Source of the DNA: JAGRMG01 sp047975215
Lineage (GTDB): Bacteria; Pseudomonadota; Alphaproteobacteria; Rhodobacterales; Rhodobacteraceae
DNA: 64,000 nt
Assembly (NCBI GenBank): GCA_047975215.1
Contig: JBKEDD010000096.1
Location: 1-64,000, forward strand
Direction: 5' to 3'
Below are positions 51,858 through 60,712 of this stretch, one piece after another. Each line of letters begins with the position of its first letter. The first letter of the stretch is position 1. The notes under the pieces were generated by a model that saw only the letters and a program-made list of their open reading frames with translations, was not told where the DNA came from and ran no database searches. A program made the position numbers and the translations under genes.

Positions 51858-53573
51858 TCAGTAGATGTCGTGCTGCGTGTTGTAGATGTTGAACTTGCCG
51901 GTGGGCGTGATCAGCCGCGGATCCTTGATCACCTTCTTGAGTTCGCGCGTCTTGTCATCGACCACGACAATGGCCGATGTCTTGTCCTTGGTGTTCCAGA
52001 CCGAGAACCAGACCTCGTCGCCGGCCACGTTGTATTCGGCCTGCACCACGCGGCGGGCGCCGTCCTGGATGCCGGCCCAATCGGCGATCGGCAGCACCTC
52101 GTAGGGCGCATCGAGGTTGTTGATATCGAACACGGCAACCGAATGGCTGGTTTCCTCATCCGGGTTCAACGGCGTGTCCACCCACAGGTTCGACGAATTC
52201 TTGTGGGTCTTGATGAACAGCGATCCGCCGCCCTGGCCTTCCAGCGTCTGTACCACCGTCCAGGCCTGATCGGGGTGGCCTTCCGGGTCGGTACCGATGA
52301 GCGCGATGGTTTCGTCGCCCAGATGGCTGGTGGCCCAGACCGGCCCGAATTCGGGATGCACGAAATTGGCGCCGCGCCCCGGGTGCGGGGTGGGCCCGGT
52401 TTCGACCAGCCCGGCCAGCTTGCCTTCCTTGGTGTCGATGGCGGCGACCATGTTTGAGGCGTTGGCCGCGACCATGAAGTACCGCCCGGTCGAATCAAAG
52501 CCGCCGTCATGCAGGTACTGCGCCGCGTCGATCGAGGTGATGGTAAGGTTTTCCAGGTCGGTATAGTCGACCATCATCACCTTGCCGGTTTCCTTGACGT
52601 TGACCACGAATTCCGGCTTGTAGTGCGAAGAAACGATGGCCGCGACGCGGGGTTCGGGGTGATATTCCTGGGTGCCCACGACCATGCCGCGGGTGCCGAC
52701 GATCTTGAGCGGCTCAAGCGTGTCGCCCTTCATGATCACGAATTGCGGCGGCCAGTAGGTGCCGGAAATCGCATAGACATCTTCCCAGCCCTTGAACTTG
52801 GACGCCTCGACCGAACGCGCCTCGATGCCGGTGTCGATCTCGGCCACGGTGGTCGGCGGGTTCATCCACAGGTCGATCAGGTTGATCTTGGCGTCGCGCC
52901 CGGTGGTGAACAGATACCGCCCCGAGGCCGAAACCCGGCTGATATGCACGGCATAGCCGGTCTTGATGATCGCCTTGATCTCGTAGGTGTTTCCGTCGAT
53001 CAGGGCGATCTCGCCGCTGTCGCGCAGGGTTACGGAGAACAGGTTCTCGAGATCCCAGTCGTTCTGCTGGCTGGTCGGGCGGTCCTCGACGGGTACATGC
53101 ACCTTCCAGGTCGCCATCATCTCCTTCATGCCGAATTCCGGCGGGGTCGGCGGATCCTGCATGACATAGCGCGCCATCAGGTTCACGTCTTCCGGGCTCA
53201 GTTCGCCCGAGGTGCCCCAGTTGGGCATGCCGCCGGGCGAGCCGTAGGTGATGAAGCTTTCAAGATATTCAAGGCCAAGTTCGCGGGTGATGTCAGGCGT
53301 CAGCGGCTTGCCGGTAGCACCCTTGCGCAGCACGCCGTGACAACCGGCGCAACGCTGGAAATAGATATTCTGGCCGCGCTCGAACTCGACTGCCGACATC
53401 ACCGGCACGCCGGGCTTGACGCCGGGCGGTTCCGTCTGCATCGGTTCGCTGGGGCCAAAGGGCAGTGCCGGCTTTCCGCCTTCGGTGTGCTTGCCCTCGG
53501 CCCAGACGCTGCCGGCCGCAAGCCCGAGCATCAGGGCCGCGGCGACCGCCGTTTTCTTGTGTCTGACTATCAT
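51858..53573 (-). CDS. nirS: Cytochrome cd1 nitrite reductase
   Basis: Periplasmic reduction of nitrite to NO, the defining step of denitrification. 571 residues: signal peptide MIVRHKKTAVAAALMLGLAA to about residue 25, cytochrome c domain with Cys75-Ala-Gly-Cys78-His79, and an eight-bladed d1-heme propeller (GYAVHISRVSASGRYLFTTG, HDGGFDSTGRYFMVAANASN, GPVWATSHLGDETIALIGTD). The tail QHDIY is typical of NirS. Start MIVRHKKT at 53573 with GAGAGGGAGAG. Convergent with the CuA/HNxxE enzyme; no nirECFDLGHJN genes for d1 synthesis are in view. Confidence 0.97.
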   Translation of the reverse strand: MIVRHKKTAVAAALMLGLAAGSVWAEGKHTEGGKPALPFGPSEPMQTEPPGVKPGVPVMSAVEFERGQNIYFQRCAGCHGVLRKGATGKPLTPDITRELGLEYLESFITYGSPGGMPNWGTSGELSPEDVNLMARYVMQDPPTPPEFGMKEMMATWKVHVPVEDRPTSQQNDWDLENLFSVTLRDSGEIALIDGNTYEIKAIIKTGYAVHISRVSASGRYLFTTGRDAKINLIDLWMNPPTTVAEIDTGIEARSVEASKFKGWEDVYAISGTYWPPQFVIMKGDTLEPLKIVGTRGMVVGTQEYHPEPRVAAIVSSHYKPEFVVNVKETGKVMMVDYTDLENLTITSIDAAQYLHDGGFDSTGRYFMVAANASNMVAAIDTKEGKLAGLVETGPTPHPGRGANFVHPEFGPVWATSHLGDETIALIGTDPEGHPDQAWTVVQTLEGQGGGSLFIKTHKNSSNLWVDTPLNPDEETSHSVAVFDINNLDAPYEVLPIADWAGIQDGARRVVQAEYNVAGDEVWFSVWNTKDKTSAIVVVDDKTRELKKVIKDPRLITPTGKFNIYNTQHDIY

Positions 53574-53783
53574 CCTGGATTTCTCTCCCTCTCGCAGGTG
53601 ACAGGAAACGACTTTCATGTCCGCCCCGGCGCAACGGTGAATCCAACTGAAAGGCATGTGGATCGCAAAGGCGTACCGGAATTCGGTTTTGTGTCTCCTT
53701 GGGCGGCAGTTACGACGGTTCTTCGCGAAATTGTCAATTCGCGGGCCTGCGTCCTATTGACCATAAGGTTCACACAACAACAA
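53574..53783. promoter_or_regulatory. nirS upstream region
   Basis: Leader with the odd palindrome AATTG-t-CAATT (53729-53739) inside CGCGAA...TTCGCG (53724-53743), about 155 bp before the nirS start. No consensus FNR/DNR/NNR box (TTGAT-N4-ATCAA) was seen, which is unusual for nirS; this dyad is the best operator candidate. Confidence 0.45.
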
Positions 53784-53808
53784 AACGGCCCCCGATAAGA
53801 GGGCCGTT
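53784..53808 (-). terminator. Terminator of korAB
   Basis: AACGGCCC and GGGCCGTT (8-bp perfect arms, 9-nt loop), followed on the minus strand by TTGTTGTTGTG. Located between korB and nirS, it separates the two leftward units. Confidence 0.65.
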
Positions 53809-53844
53809 GCAGTTCTCTTGAGTGTTGGCCGCCCCTTGCCGGGG

Positions 53845-54675
53845 TCAGATCTCGAAGGCGGCCTCGAGCGGCGCCACGTCCTTGAACGTATCCGACACCG
53901 ACGCGAAATAGGGCTTGCGCTTGCCGCGATAGAGGATGCCGGTGTTCATGCCGTCATCGGTCATGATGCGGCGCGCGGCGCGGGCGGGGTCGTCGGTTTC
54001 CTCGACCGCTGCCTTGTGAACCTGGTTCTTCCAGTCCTTTTCGTCGGGGCGGAAGGTGACGCAGGGGCTGAGGATCTCCACGAAGGAAAAGCCGGGATGG
54101 CGGACCGCCTCGGCGATGGTGTTGGTGCAGGCCTTGATGTCGCCCGAAAATTCGCGCGCCACGAAATTGGCACCCGATGCCAGCGCGATCACCAGCGGAT
54201 GAAACGGGCTGACGCCGGTGCCGCCCGGCGACAGCGAACTGTCCCAGTCGGGTTCGGTGGTCGGCGAGGGCTGGCCCTTGGTCATGCCGTAGACGCGGTT
54301 GTCCATGACGATGTAGGTCATGTCGACGTTGCGCCGGCAGGCATGCAGGAAGTGGTTGCCGCCGATGGAGAACCCGTCTCCGTCGCCGCTCATCGCCATC
54401 ACGGTCAGGTCGGGGCGGGCGACCTTGAGGCCCGCCGCCACCGCCAGCGAACGGCCGTGCACGCCATGAAAGCCATAGCAGTTGGTATAGGCCGGAATCC
54501 GCGAGGAACAGCCGATGCCGGAAACCACGGCGATATCCTCGGGCGCGCGGCCCAGCGAGGAAAGCGCCTTGGTGATCGACAGCAGCACATGGAAATCGCC
54601 GCAGCCCGGGCACCAGATCGGGGTGATGTCGGACTTGTAGTCGCTGGCCTTGTGGGCCTTGGCCTGAATGTTCAT
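53845..54675 (-). CDS. korB: 2-Oxoglutarate:ferredoxin oxidoreductase, beta subunit
   Basis: 276-residue TPP-binding subunit: Cys ligands and TPP site PIWCPGCGDFHVLLSITKAL, GIGCSSRIPAYTNCYGFHGV, GDGDGFSIGGNHFLHACRRN with the TPP/Mg motif, and a further Cys in EILSPCVTFRP. With KorA it oxidises 2-oxoglutarate (or another 2-oxoacid) to the CoA ester and reduces ferredoxin. In Thauera-type benzoyl-CoA clusters this pair supplies low-potential electrons to benzoyl-CoA reductase. Start overlaps the korA stop (ATGA). Confidence 0.88.
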   Translation of the reverse strand: MNIQAKAHKASDYKSDITPIWCPGCGDFHVLLSITKALSSLGRAPEDIAVVSGIGCSSRIPAYTNCYGFHGVHGRSLAVAAGLKVARPDLTVMAMSGDGDGFSIGGNHFLHACRRNVDMTYIVMDNRVYGMTKGQPSPTTEPDWDSSLSPGGTGVSPFHPLVIALASGANFVAREFSGDIKACTNTIAEAVRHPGFSFVEILSPCVTFRPDEKDWKNQVHKAAVEETDDPARAARRIMTDDGMNTGILYRGKRKPYFASVSDTFKDVAPLEAAFEI

Positions 54676-56408
54676 TGAACGCTCCAATCGCGGATTTGGG
54701 TGGCAATCTCGTCCGGGCCGATCAATTCGGGCCCTTCGCGATGCAGTTTGCGGATTTCAAAGGGCAGGTCGATATTCGAGCGCACATGGCGATAGAACTG
54801 GCCCGAGTGGCTTTGCTCGACGAACAGCACCCGTTTTGCCCCCTCCAGCGCGGCGTTCAGCGCCGCCACGGGGAAGGGCGAAACCTGACGCAGCGAGACA
54901 AGGCGCGCGTCGATACCGTCATCGGCCAGCAGCGACAGCGCCTCGCGGCCCGCCCCGGTCAGCGACCCCCAGGTCAGGATCACGGTGTCGCCCTTGCCTT
55001 CGTTCACGCCCCAATAGTCGCCGAAATCGAACTTCTCCAGCTTCATCAGACGCTTGTCCATCTGCTCTTTCTGGTCGCGCTTGGCGCTGGAGGGCGATCC
55101 GCGTTCGGTATGGGTCAGCCCGTCGGCGGTGTACTGGCCGCCGGTCTGGCCGGGCAGCGACATCGGCGACACGCCGTCGGCGGTGATCGCATAGCGTTTG
55201 TAGACTTCTTCGCCGGGTTCATAGACCTTGCGCCGGGTCAGGAAGGCGACATCGGCGGGCCGGTCGATCAGAACGCGCGACTGGCCGATCGACTGGTCGG
55301 ACAGCACGATGACCGGGGTTTGCAGCGTTTCGGCGATATGCATCGCCCATTGCCCGGTGAACAGGCAGTCGGCCACGCCCAGCGGCGCCACGACCACATG
55401 CGGCGCGTCGCCGTGAAAGCCGTAGACGGCGATGTTGAGGTCGGATTGTTCCGACTTGGTGGCGATGCCGGTCGAGGGGCCGGCGCGCATCACGTCCACA
55501 ACCACGATGGGGGTTTCCGATGCAGCGGCCAGGCCGAGGCTTTCCATCATCAGCGACAGGCCGGGGCCGGAGGTCGCCGTCAGCGACGGGCGGCCGCCGA
55601 AGCTGGCGCCTATGATCATGTTGATCGAGGAAAGCTCGTCCTCGGCCTGCACCAGCGCGCCGCCGATCTTCTGCAATGCCGGGGCGAGGTATTCCAGCAC
55701 CTCGGTGGCCGGCGTGATCGGATAGGCGGCGGCGAATTGCAGCCCGCCCTTGAGCGCGCCGTATCCCACCGCCTCGTTGCCGGTGATCAGCCACCGCTTG
55801 CCGTCCTGCTCGGGCGCCGGGGCCAGCGGAAAGGCCTGGCCGAAATCGGCGGCGGCTTCCATGCCCGCCTCGATGCACAGCCGGCCGTTGGTGACGGCCG
55901 ATTCGCCCTTGCGCTTGAGCTTGGCGCCGACCACGTCCATCACCCGCTTGAGCGGCAGGCCGATCAGCTGGGCCACCAGCCCGATCGAGATCATGTTCTC
56001 GCGCCCGCCCTCGACCGATTTCGCCAGTTCGCCGATCGGGCATTCGATGATCGTGCAATCCGCCTCGAGCACCGCCTTCGGCGGGCTGCCCGCCGTCGGG
56101 TCGCAGATCACCAGGCCGCCCTTGGCCACCGGCATCGCGCTGATGAAACGGTCGGCGTTCTTCCAGTCGATTGCGACCAGAATGTCGAAGTCCTTGGACA
56201 TGGTCGTTGCCGGCTCGGTCGAAAGCCGGACCAGCGCCGCGGCTTCGCCGCCGCGAATCTGCGGCCCTACCGACAGGTTCATCAGCCCGTACCAGCCGGC
56301 CTTGCCGGCCGCTTCGAGCAGGATCTTGCCCGACGTGACCGCGCCGGCGCCGCCGGTGCCGACGATCGCGAAAGAGACGTTTTTCGCGTGATGTGAAGAG
56401 GCGTTCAT
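54672..56408 (-). CDS. korA: 2-Oxoglutarate:ferredoxin oxidoreductase, fused gamma-alpha subunit
   Basis: 578 residues: the gamma domain (VSFAIVGTGGAGAVTSGKIL, residues about 10-195) fused to the alpha domain (NEAVGYGALKGGLQFAAAYP, ITPATEVLEYLAPALQKIGG, DELSSINMIIGASFGGRPSL). This gamma-alpha fusion plus a separate beta is the KorAB layout. First gene of the leftward unit; its promoter shares the 170-bp gap (56409-56578) with had. The 2-oxoacid specificity (2-oxoglutarate versus others) is taken from context. Confidence 0.87.
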   Translation of the reverse strand: MNASSHHAKNVSFAIVGTGGAGAVTSGKILLEAAGKAGWYGLMNLSVGPQIRGGEAAALVRLSTEPATTMSKDFDILVAIDWKNADRFISAMPVAKGGLVICDPTAGSPPKAVLEADCTIIECPIGELAKSVEGGRENMISIGLVAQLIGLPLKRVMDVVGAKLKRKGESAVTNGRLCIEAGMEAAADFGQAFPLAPAPEQDGKRWLITGNEAVGYGALKGGLQFAAAYPITPATEVLEYLAPALQKIGGALVQAEDELSSINMIIGASFGGRPSLTATSGPGLSLMMESLGLAAASETPIVVVDVMRAGPSTGIATKSEQSDLNIAVYGFHGDAPHVVVAPLGVADCLFTGQWAMHIAETLQTPVIVLSDQSIGQSRVLIDRPADVAFLTRRKVYEPGEEVYKRYAITADGVSPMSLPGQTGGQYTADGLTHTERGSPSSAKRDQKEQMDKRLMKLEKFDFGDYWGVNEGKGDTVILTWGSLTGAGREALSLLADDGIDARLVSLRQVSPFPVAALNAALEGAKRVLFVEQSHSGQFYRHVRSNIDLPFEIRKLHREGPELIGPDEIATQIRDWSVQ

Positions 56409-56578
56409 ATCGGTTTTCCGTTCCTCGCTTCGGCGGTCCCGGATCAGCTTTCCCGAACCTGCCCGTTTTTCGTGGTTGACGCTAAATCAGTAATCGAGTA
56501 CCACTTTACGGTAATAGAGATCGCGAGCCCTGTCAACAAGCACGAACGCAGGGCCGGAAACGCAAGGGGAAGACAGGT
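56409..56578. promoter_or_regulatory. Divergent korA / had control region
   Basis: 170 bp. Two direct repeats GTAATCGAG (56490-56498) and GTAATAGAG (56511-56519), 21 bp apart, flank the small dyad TACC-actttac-GGTA (56499-56513). TTGACG at 56476-56481 is a -35 candidate towards had. The layout suits an activator dimer controlling the benzoyl-CoA operons. Confidence 0.55.
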
Positions 56579-57643
56579 ATGCCGACACGCTGGATGATGG
56601 TTTCAGGCGATGAGCCGTTGCAGAAGGTCGAATTCGAGATCGATTCGCCCAAGGCCGGCGAAGTCGTCGTCGAGATCGCCGGCTGCGGCGTCTGCCACAC
56701 CGATCTGGGCTATTATTACGACGGCGTGCGCACCAATCAGCCGCTGCCGCTGTGCCTGGGCCATGAAATCAGCGGCACCGTGGTCCAGGTCGGCGAGGGC
56801 GCCGATGAATGGATGGGCCGCAAGGTGATCGTGCCCGCGGTGATGCCCTGCGGAACCTGCGACCTGTGCCAGCGCGGCAAGGGCACCATCTGCCGCAACC
56901 AGAAGATGCCCGGCAACGATATCCAGGGCGGATTCGCCAGCCACATCACGGTTCCGGCGCGCGGGCTGTGCCCGGTCGACATGGATCGCCTGAAGGCCGT
57001 CGGGCTGGAGCTGGCCGATGTCTCGGTCGTGGCCGACGCGCTGACCACGCCCTACCAGGCCGCCGTTCAGGCGGGCGTGAGCGAGGGCGACCTGGTGATC
57101 GTCAACGGTGTTGGCGGGGTCGGCGGCTATGCCGTGCAGGTCGCCGCCGCGCTGGGGGCGACGGTGGTCGCCATCGACGTGAACGCCGACAAGCTGGACG
57201 CGGTCCGCGAATACGGCGCGTCGCTGGTGCTGAACGCACGCGAATTCGACGGCCGGGCGCTGAAGAAGGAAATCATCGGATTCGCCAAGGCCAACGGCCT
57301 GCGCACGACGGAATGGATCATCATGGAATGTTCCGGCACCGCCGCCGGGCAGACCGCGGCGTTCGGATTGCTGAACCACGGCGCCACGATGTGCGTCGTC
57401 GGCTTTACCATGGACAAGGTCGAGGTGCGCCTGTCCAACCTGATGGCCTTCCATGCCCGCCTGCTGGGCAACTGGGGCTGCCCGCCGGATCTGTATCCCG
57501 GTGCGCTGGAACTTGTCCTGTCGGGCAAGGTCAAGCTGGCCCCCTTCATCGAGCGCCAGCCGCTTGATGACATCAACAACGTTTTTCAGGCCGTCCACGA
57601 CGGCAAGATGGTCCGGCGCCAGATCCTTGTGCCGGGAAACTGA
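56579..57643 (+). CDS. had: 6-Hydroxycyclohex-1-ene-1-carbonyl-CoA dehydrogenase
   Basis: Oxidises 6-hydroxycyclohexene-carbonyl-CoA to the 6-oxo compound with NAD. 354-residue zinc alcohol dehydrogenase fold: catalytic zinc GCGVCHTDLGYYYDG and LGHEISG; structural zinc CGTCDLCQRGKGTIC; Rossmann GVGGVGGYAVQVAAALG. The sequence is close to Thauera Had and starts the benzoyl-CoA operon in the order had-oah-dch-bcrCBAD. Start ATG 56579; AGGGGAAGACAGGT upstream. Confidence 0.95.
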   Translation: MPTRWMMVSGDEPLQKVEFEIDSPKAGEVVVEIAGCGVCHTDLGYYYDGVRTNQPLPLCLGHEISGTVVQVGEGADEWMGRKVIVPAVMPCGTCDLCQRGKGTICRNQKMPGNDIQGGFASHITVPARGLCPVDMDRLKAVGLELADVSVVADALTTPYQAAVQAGVSEGDLVIVNGVGGVGGYAVQVAAALGATVVAIDVNADKLDAVREYGASLVLNAREFDGRALKKEIIGFAKANGLRTTEWIIMECSGTAAGQTAAFGLLNHGATMCVVGFTMDKVEVRLSNLMAFHARLLGNWGCPPDLYPGALELVLSGKVKLAPFIERQPLDDINNVFQAVHDGKMVRRQILVPGN

Positions 57644-57654
57644 GGGAGAAAACC

Positions 57655-58776
57655 ATGAACTATGCCAAGTTCGATTTCGTTTCGCATGACCTCGTGTCCG
57701 ACGCCACGCGCGAAGGCACGTCCGACAAGGTGCTGTTCGAGAGGCGGCCGGCGCGCCTGCCCGACGGCACCGAGGCCAAGGGCCTCTACAACGTCTGGAT
57801 CACGCTGAACAACCCGGCGCAGTACAACAGCTACACCACCGACATGGTGAAATCGGTGATCCTGTCGTTCCGCGCCGCATCCAACATGCGCGACGTGAAC
57901 GCCGTGGTGTTCACCGCCGCGGGCGACAAGGCGTTCTGCACCGGCGGCAACACCAAGGAATACGCCGAATACTATGCCGGCCGTCCGCATGAGTACCGCC
58001 AGTACATGCGCCTGTTCAACGACATGGTTTCGGCCATCCTGGGCTGCGACAAGCCGGTGATCTGCCGCGTAAACGGCATGCGCATCGGCGGCGGCCAGGA
58101 AATCGGCATGGCCTGCGACTTTTCCATCGCGCAGGACATGGCCCGCTTTGGCCAGGCCGGCCCGAAACACGGTTCGGCCGCGATCGGCGGTTCGACCGAT
58201 TTCCTTCCCGTCATGATCGGCTGCGAACAGGCGATGAACTCGGGCGTGCTGTGCGAAAGCTTCACCGCCCAGAAAGCGATGCGGCTGGGCATCCTGACCG
58301 ACATCGTGCCGGGCCTGAAGGTCGATGGCAAATACGTTGCCAACCCGATGGTCGAAACCAATTACGTCACCGACGAATGGGGCCGCCTGCTGCATGGCGA
58401 GATGAAGACCGGCGAGGCGCTGGCCGAGGGCAAGGCGCTGATGAAGCGGGGCGAAATGGACCTGAGCGCGCTTGACGCCAAGGTCGAGGAACTGTGCGCC
58501 AAGCTGCTGCTGACCTTCCCCGACTGCACCACCAAGTCGGTCGAGGAACTGCGCAAGCCCAAGCTGAACGCCTGGAACGCCAACAAGGAAAACAGCCGCG
58601 CCTGGCTGGGCGGCAACATGATGACCGAGGCCAACATGGGCTTCCGCGCCTTCAACGAAGGCAACCGCGAAGTGGGCCGCGAGGTCGATTTCGCGCTGCT
58701 GCGCCGCGAACTGGCCGAGGGCACCAAGTGGACCCCCGAGTTCATCGACTCCATGATGCCGGGTGTGCGCAAATGA
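57655..58776 (+). CDS. oah: 6-Oxocyclohex-1-ene-1-carbonyl-CoA hydrolase
   Basis: Adds water and hydrolytically opens the ring of 6-oxocyclohexene-carbonyl-CoA to 3-hydroxypimelyl-CoA. 373-residue crotonase family member, longer than ordinary hydratases as Oah proteins are. Visible: YNVWITLNNPAQYNSYTTDM, AAGDKAFCTGGNTKEYAEYY, VNGMRIGGGQEIGMACDFSI, HGSAAIGGSTDFLPVMIGCE. RBS GAGGGAGAAAACC. This enzyme marks the Thauera-type variant as opposed to the Rhodopseudomonas badHI route. Confidence 0.95.
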   Translation: MNYAKFDFVSHDLVSDATREGTSDKVLFERRPARLPDGTEAKGLYNVWITLNNPAQYNSYTTDMVKSVILSFRAASNMRDVNAVVFTAAGDKAFCTGGNTKEYAEYYAGRPHEYRQYMRLFNDMVSAILGCDKPVICRVNGMRIGGGQEIGMACDFSIAQDMARFGQAGPKHGSAAIGGSTDFLPVMIGCEQAMNSGVLCESFTAQKAMRLGILTDIVPGLKVDGKYVANPMVETNYVTDEWGRLLHGEMKTGEALAEGKALMKRGEMDLSALDAKVEELCAKLLLTFPDCTTKSVEELRKPKLNAWNANKENSRAWLGGNMMTEANMGFRAFNEGNREVGREVDFALLRRELAEGTKWTPEFIDSMMPGVRK

Positions 58777-59540
58777 GCCAGCCGCTGGCCATAAGCACGG
58801 ATCTCGGCGGCGCGCTGCTGCGGCTGCGGCTGAACCGGCCCAAGGCGAACATCGTCGACGCGGAAATGATTGCCGCGCTCGACGCCGCCCTGGCCGATCA
58901 GTCCGGCAACGCCGATCTGTGCGCCGTGCTGGTCGAGGCCGAAGGCCCGCATTTCAGCTTTGGCGCCTCGGTCGAGGAACATCTGCCCGAAAGCTGTGCC
59001 GCGATGCTGAAGTCGCTGCACGCGCTGGTGCGGCGGATGCTGGAATACCCGGTTCCGGTGCTGGTCGCGGTACGCGGCCAGTGCCTGGGCGGCGGGCTTG
59101 AAGTGGCGATGGCGGGTCACACGATCTTTGCCGCGCCGGGCGCCAGCCTGGGCCAGCCCGAAATGATGCTGGGCGTGTTCGCGCCCGCCGCGTCCTGCCT
59201 GCTGCCCGAGCGTGTGGGCCAGGCGCGGGCCGAGGATCTGCTGTATTCCGGCCGTTCGATCAAGGGCGAGGAAGCCTGCGGGATGGGCCTGGCCGATGTG
59301 CTGGCCGACGATCCCGAAGCGGCGGCCGTCGCCTATGTGGAACAGCATCTGAAACCGAAAAGCGCAAGTTCCTTGCGCATGGCCGTGCGCGCCGCGCGGG
59401 CCGAGTACTGCCGTCGCATGGCAGCCCGTCTCGACGAAGTCGAGGCACTTTACCTGAACGATCTGATGGCAACGCGCGATGCGGTCGAGGGGCTTCAGGC
59501 TTTCATCGAGAAACGTCCAGCAAAGTGGGAAAACAGATGA
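58773..59540 (+). CDS. dch: Cyclohexa-1,5-diene-1-carbonyl-CoA hydratase
   Basis: Hydrates the dienoyl-CoA made by benzoyl-CoA reductase to 6-hydroxycyclohex-1-ene-carbonyl-CoA. 255-residue crotonase-fold enzyme: LRLNRPKANIVDAEMIAALD, VLVEAEGPHFSFGASVEEHL (the family's characteristic FSFGASVEEH), VRGQCLGGGLEVAMAGHTIF. Start overlaps the oah stop (ATGA), and its own stop overlaps bcrC, so the set is translationally coupled. Confidence 0.95.
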   Translation: MSQPLAISTDLGGALLRLRLNRPKANIVDAEMIAALDAALADQSGNADLCAVLVEAEGPHFSFGASVEEHLPESCAAMLKSLHALVRRMLEYPVPVLVAVRGQCLGGGLEVAMAGHTIFAAPGASLGQPEMMLGVFAPAASCLLPERVGQARAEDLLYSGRSIKGEEACGMGLADVLADDPEAAAVAYVEQHLKPKSASSLRMAVRAARAEYCRRMAARLDEVEALYLNDLMATRDAVEGLQAFIEKRPAKWENR

Positions 59541-60712
59541 CCGAAAAAACCGTTTCCGAAATCGTGTCGCGCTGCGAGGCGCTCTACGAGGACCTGTATT
59601 TCAACGCGGCCCGCGAATGGAAAGCCGCGAAACCGGGCCGCAAGGTGATCGGCTTCATGCCGCTCTATGTGCCGCGCGAACTGATCCATGCGGCGGGCAT
59701 GCTGCCGCTGGGCATCATGGGCGGGGGCGACAACCTGGAGGTGATCCACGGCGACGCCTATTACCAGAGCTACATCTGCCGCATTCCGCGCTCGACCATC
59801 GAACTGGGCGTTTCCGGCCGGCTCGATTTCGTCGATGGCATGCTGTTCCCGTCGATCTGCGACGTGATCCGCAACCTGTCGGGCATGTGGAAGATGCTCT
59901 TCCCCGATGTCTATTCCAAGTACTTCGACGTTCCCCAGACCTACCGCGACGAGATCGGCGGCGAGTTCTACACGGGCGAGATGCGCGAGTTCCTGCACGA
60001 TCTCGAAGGCATCGCCGGGCGCAAGATCACCGATGACGACATCCGCGCCTCGATCGAGGTCTACAACGAGAACCGCAACGCCATCGCCGAGCTTTACGCC
60101 CTGCGTCAGGCGCAGCCCTGGAACGCGCCCGCTTCCGAAGCCTACCTGGTGCTGCGCGCCGGGCTGGTGCTGCCGGTCGAGGAGCACACCCAGCTTGTGC
60201 GCGACTACGTCGCCGCGGCAAAGGCCGAACCGCGCCAGATGAAGGACAACAGCCGCGTGGTTCTGACCGGCATGTTCTGCGAACAGCCTCCGCTGAATCT
60301 GATCAAGTCGCTGGAACTGTCGGGCTGCTTCATCGTCAACGACGACTTCGTCCTGGTCAGCCGCTGGCTGATGGACAATGTGCCCACCGAGGGCGACCCG
60401 GTTCACAACCTGAGCCAGGCCTTCCTGCACCGGTCGATGTCGACCGCTGCCAAGTACGAACCGAACGAGGCCGAAAAAGGCCAGTTCCTTGTGCGTCAGG
60501 TGCGTGACGCCAACGCCGAAGGTGTCATCTTCGCCTCGACCAGCTTCTGCGACCCCGCGCTGCTGGACCGGCCGATGATGCAGAACGTGCTCAAGGCCAA
60601 CGACGTGCCCTTCATCGCGTTCAAGTACGCCGAGAACTCCGGCCAGATGCAGCCTATCCGCGAACAGGCCGGTACCTTTGTCGATTCGATCAAACTGTGG
60701 AGTGCAGCATGA
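59537..60712 (+). CDS. bcrC: Benzoyl-CoA reductase, subunit C
   Basis: 391-residue subunit of the substrate-binding half (BcrBC) of ATP-dependent class I benzoyl-CoA reductase, related to HgdB-type dehydratase subunits. MPLYVPRELIHAAGMLPLGI is the common domain start; Cys in YQSYICRIPRS, MLFPSICDVIRN and TSFCDPALLDRP are cluster-ligand candidates. Start MTEKTVSEI at 59537 overlaps the dch stop. Length fits Thauera BcrC (about 386). Confidence 0.94.
   Translation: MTEKTVSEIVSRCEALYEDLYFNAAREWKAAKPGRKVIGFMPLYVPRELIHAAGMLPLGIMGGGDNLEVIHGDAYYQSYICRIPRSTIELGVSGRLDFVDGMLFPSICDVIRNLSGMWKMLFPDVYSKYFDVPQTYRDEIGGEFYTGEMREFLHDLEGIAGRKITDDDIRASIEVYNENRNAIAELYALRQAQPWNAPASEAYLVLRAGLVLPVEEHTQLVRDYVAAAKAEPRQMKDNSRVVLTGMFCEQPPLNLIKSLELSGCFIVNDDFVLVSRWLMDNVPTEGDPVHNLSQAFLHRSMSTAAKYEPNEAEKGQFLVRQVRDANAEGVIFASTSFCDPALLDRPMMQNVLKANDVPFIAFKYAENSGQMQPIREQAGTFVDSIKLWSAA

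Noticed and set aside
56475..56490. TTGAC-gctaa-ATCAG as an FNR-type box upstream of had
   Set aside because: The spacer is one base too long for the TTGAT-N4-ATCAA pattern and both half-sites are imperfect.
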